From: Phascolomyces articulosus
Taxonomy: Eukaryota > Mucoromycota > Mucoromycetes > Mucorales > Lichtheimiaceae
Reading direction: 5' to 3'
DNA length: 64,000 bases
Assembly (NCBI GenBank): GCA_025677815.1
Contig: JAIXMP010000058.1
Location: 1-64,000, forward strand
The notes under the pieces were generated by a model. It saw nothing but the letters and a program-made list of their open reading frames with translations, ran no database searches and was not told where the DNA came from. A program made the position numbers and the translations under genes. Shown here one piece after another: positions 62,852 to 64,000 of the stretch. Every line of letters begins with the position of its first letter. Positions within the stretch are counted from its first letter, which is position 1.

Positions 62852-64000
62852 TTATGCATTGTTTCCTGCACCTCCTCCTTGTTGTTGTTCAAAAAATGCT
62901 GGATTGATATACATTCCTATAATAAATAATAATAATAATAAATCATCGATGTCAATTCAAATACATATTTATATACATGTAAAGTATAAAAGTCCAACTT
63001 ACCACCATTACCACCACCCATCATTGGACCGCCACGTCCTCCCATACGACCCATATAAGGGGGTTGTCCAGCACCGCGCATACCTCCTCCACCTCGTCCT
63101 CCACGACCAGCTCCACCAGGCATTCCCATCATATTATCGTAAAATCCTCCTCGTGCAGCAGCTGCCATAGGATGGAAACCACCATAAGGGTTCATACCCA
63201 TATTGGCACCCATATTAGCAAAAGCTGGATTGAATCCACCGGCCATCATTGGATTAAATCCTCCACTCATCATTTGAGGTCCTGAAGTAGTCATTCGATT
63301 TTCACGTGGTTGGTGTGATTGGTGTGATGATTGTTGTTGTTGTTGTTGCTGTTGTTGAGTTCCTCCTCTTTGTGATTTCGGTACAGGTTCTACATATAAA
63401 AAATTTAGTTTTTCTTCTTCTTCTTTTGGTGCTATATTCATAAAAGAAAATAAACTCTCTTACCTTTTGGAATATGTTTAAATGGATTTTGTGCAGTTGT
63501 AAAGCTTACATTGGGTGTTTTTCCATCAATTTCGCTAATAATAATAATAATAATAATAATAAAAGTAAAATAGGTTGTCAGTTTCTATTGTTTTGATATG
63601 ATCCAATACAGTAGCATCCTTTATTTTTACTCACCATTTATCATAGATTTCCTTGGCTTTGGCGGCAGCATCTGTATTATTAAATTCCAAGAAGCAAATA
63701 CTATAAAAACATATATGTTGGTTCAATTTATCCAGTATAGTAATCTTAACAATCTATTTATCTATATCAATAGATAATATCTTACCCTCTTGATTTGCCG
63801 TTCACTTTGTGTTCGTAAAATGTTAAATCCTTTAACTCATCCACAATACCTCCTTCAACAAGTGGCGCTTTGACATCTTCATCATTGACGTACTAACATA
63901 TATTTATATGGCAAAGATTAAAAATGATAATCGAAACCAATTTTTAAATAAATAATCCTATTCATTAAACAATAACAATCAACATTTTAAACTTACCCAA
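62852..64000 (-). CDS. CPSF6/CFIm68-like RNA-binding protein, N-terminus beyond the window
   Basis: Minus-strand exons 64000-63997 (partial), 63892-63786, 63700-63635, 63534-63464, 63389-63003 and 62916-62852 encode the last 232 residues. The visible part starts within an RRM: WYVNDEDV aligns with the WWTTDEDL of CPSF6, and NGKSRGICFLEF is RNP1. A Q run (9) follows, then an M/G/P-rich segment with RGG-type repeats (GRGGRGGGG). The end contains YINPAFFEQQQ, close to the HVNPAFF of animal CPSF6. CFIm68 pairs with CFIm25 (NUDT21) to choose poly(A) sites. The assignment rests on the RRM end and the NPAFF motif; another RRM/RGG hnRNP is the alternative. Confidence 0.78.

Noticed and set aside
1..64000. 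tRNA, rRNA, snRNA, CRISPR and intact transposon search by eye
   Set aside because: No B-box with matching cloverleaf, no rRNA or U6-like sequence, no regular spacer array and no transposase or integrase domain was found; a covariance-model scan would be needed to exclude small RNAs.

Overview
This is eukaryotic, fungal DNA. Protein genes carry short GT-AG introns (mostly 60-190 bp), intergenic DNA is very AT-rich, and several start codons follow pyrimidine-rich leaders, as in Mucoromycota-type early-diverging fungi. The species cannot be named from the sequence. I found no tRNA, rRNA, CRISPR array or intact transposon. Exon joins were made by hand, and for each multi-exon gene the summed exons were checked for an unbroken reading frame.

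Left part (1-12.5 kb). A truncated gene start lies at the left edge. It is followed by three tandem, intronless, same-strand genes for a seven-pass membrane protein family with glutamine-rich tails. All three share the promoter-proximal 12-mer CACACAGCCACA and the same short tail motifs, and this is the most system-like locus in the window. A possible 88-residue two-exon gene follows, then a seven-exon gene for an RNase H-fold protein whose catalytic acids look mostly lost.

Middle (13.7-39.5 kb). In order: an ornithine cyclodeaminase/mu-crystallin family enzyme (-); a decayed coding region; a TRIC-type cation channel (+); a small Cdc42/Rac (CRIB) effector with a possible lipid anchor and two microexons (+); a 14-exon CEP104 homologue (-), unexpected if the fungus lacks flagella; a pseudogene with an RRM domain and intron-filling short repeats; two tandem ornithine decarboxylase genes (-), the downstream one broken by a one-base deletion; and an NCS2 xanthine/uric-acid-type permease (-).

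Right part (39.5-64 kb). Long AT-rich gene-poor stretches separate three same-strand genes for Q-rich proteins ending in two zinc fingers (45.3, 54.1 and 57.9 kb), probably related transcription factors. Phosphomannomutase (-) lies between the first and second. A possible tiny transcription unit lies near 51.6 kb, and a CPSF6/CFIm68-like RNA-binding gene (-) runs off the right edge.

Most neighbours are functionally unrelated housekeeping genes. The linked content is the 7TM trio, the ODC pair and the zinc-finger trio, all products of local duplication. Two decayed regions carry stop codons that each look like one C-to-T or G-to-A change from a sense codon.
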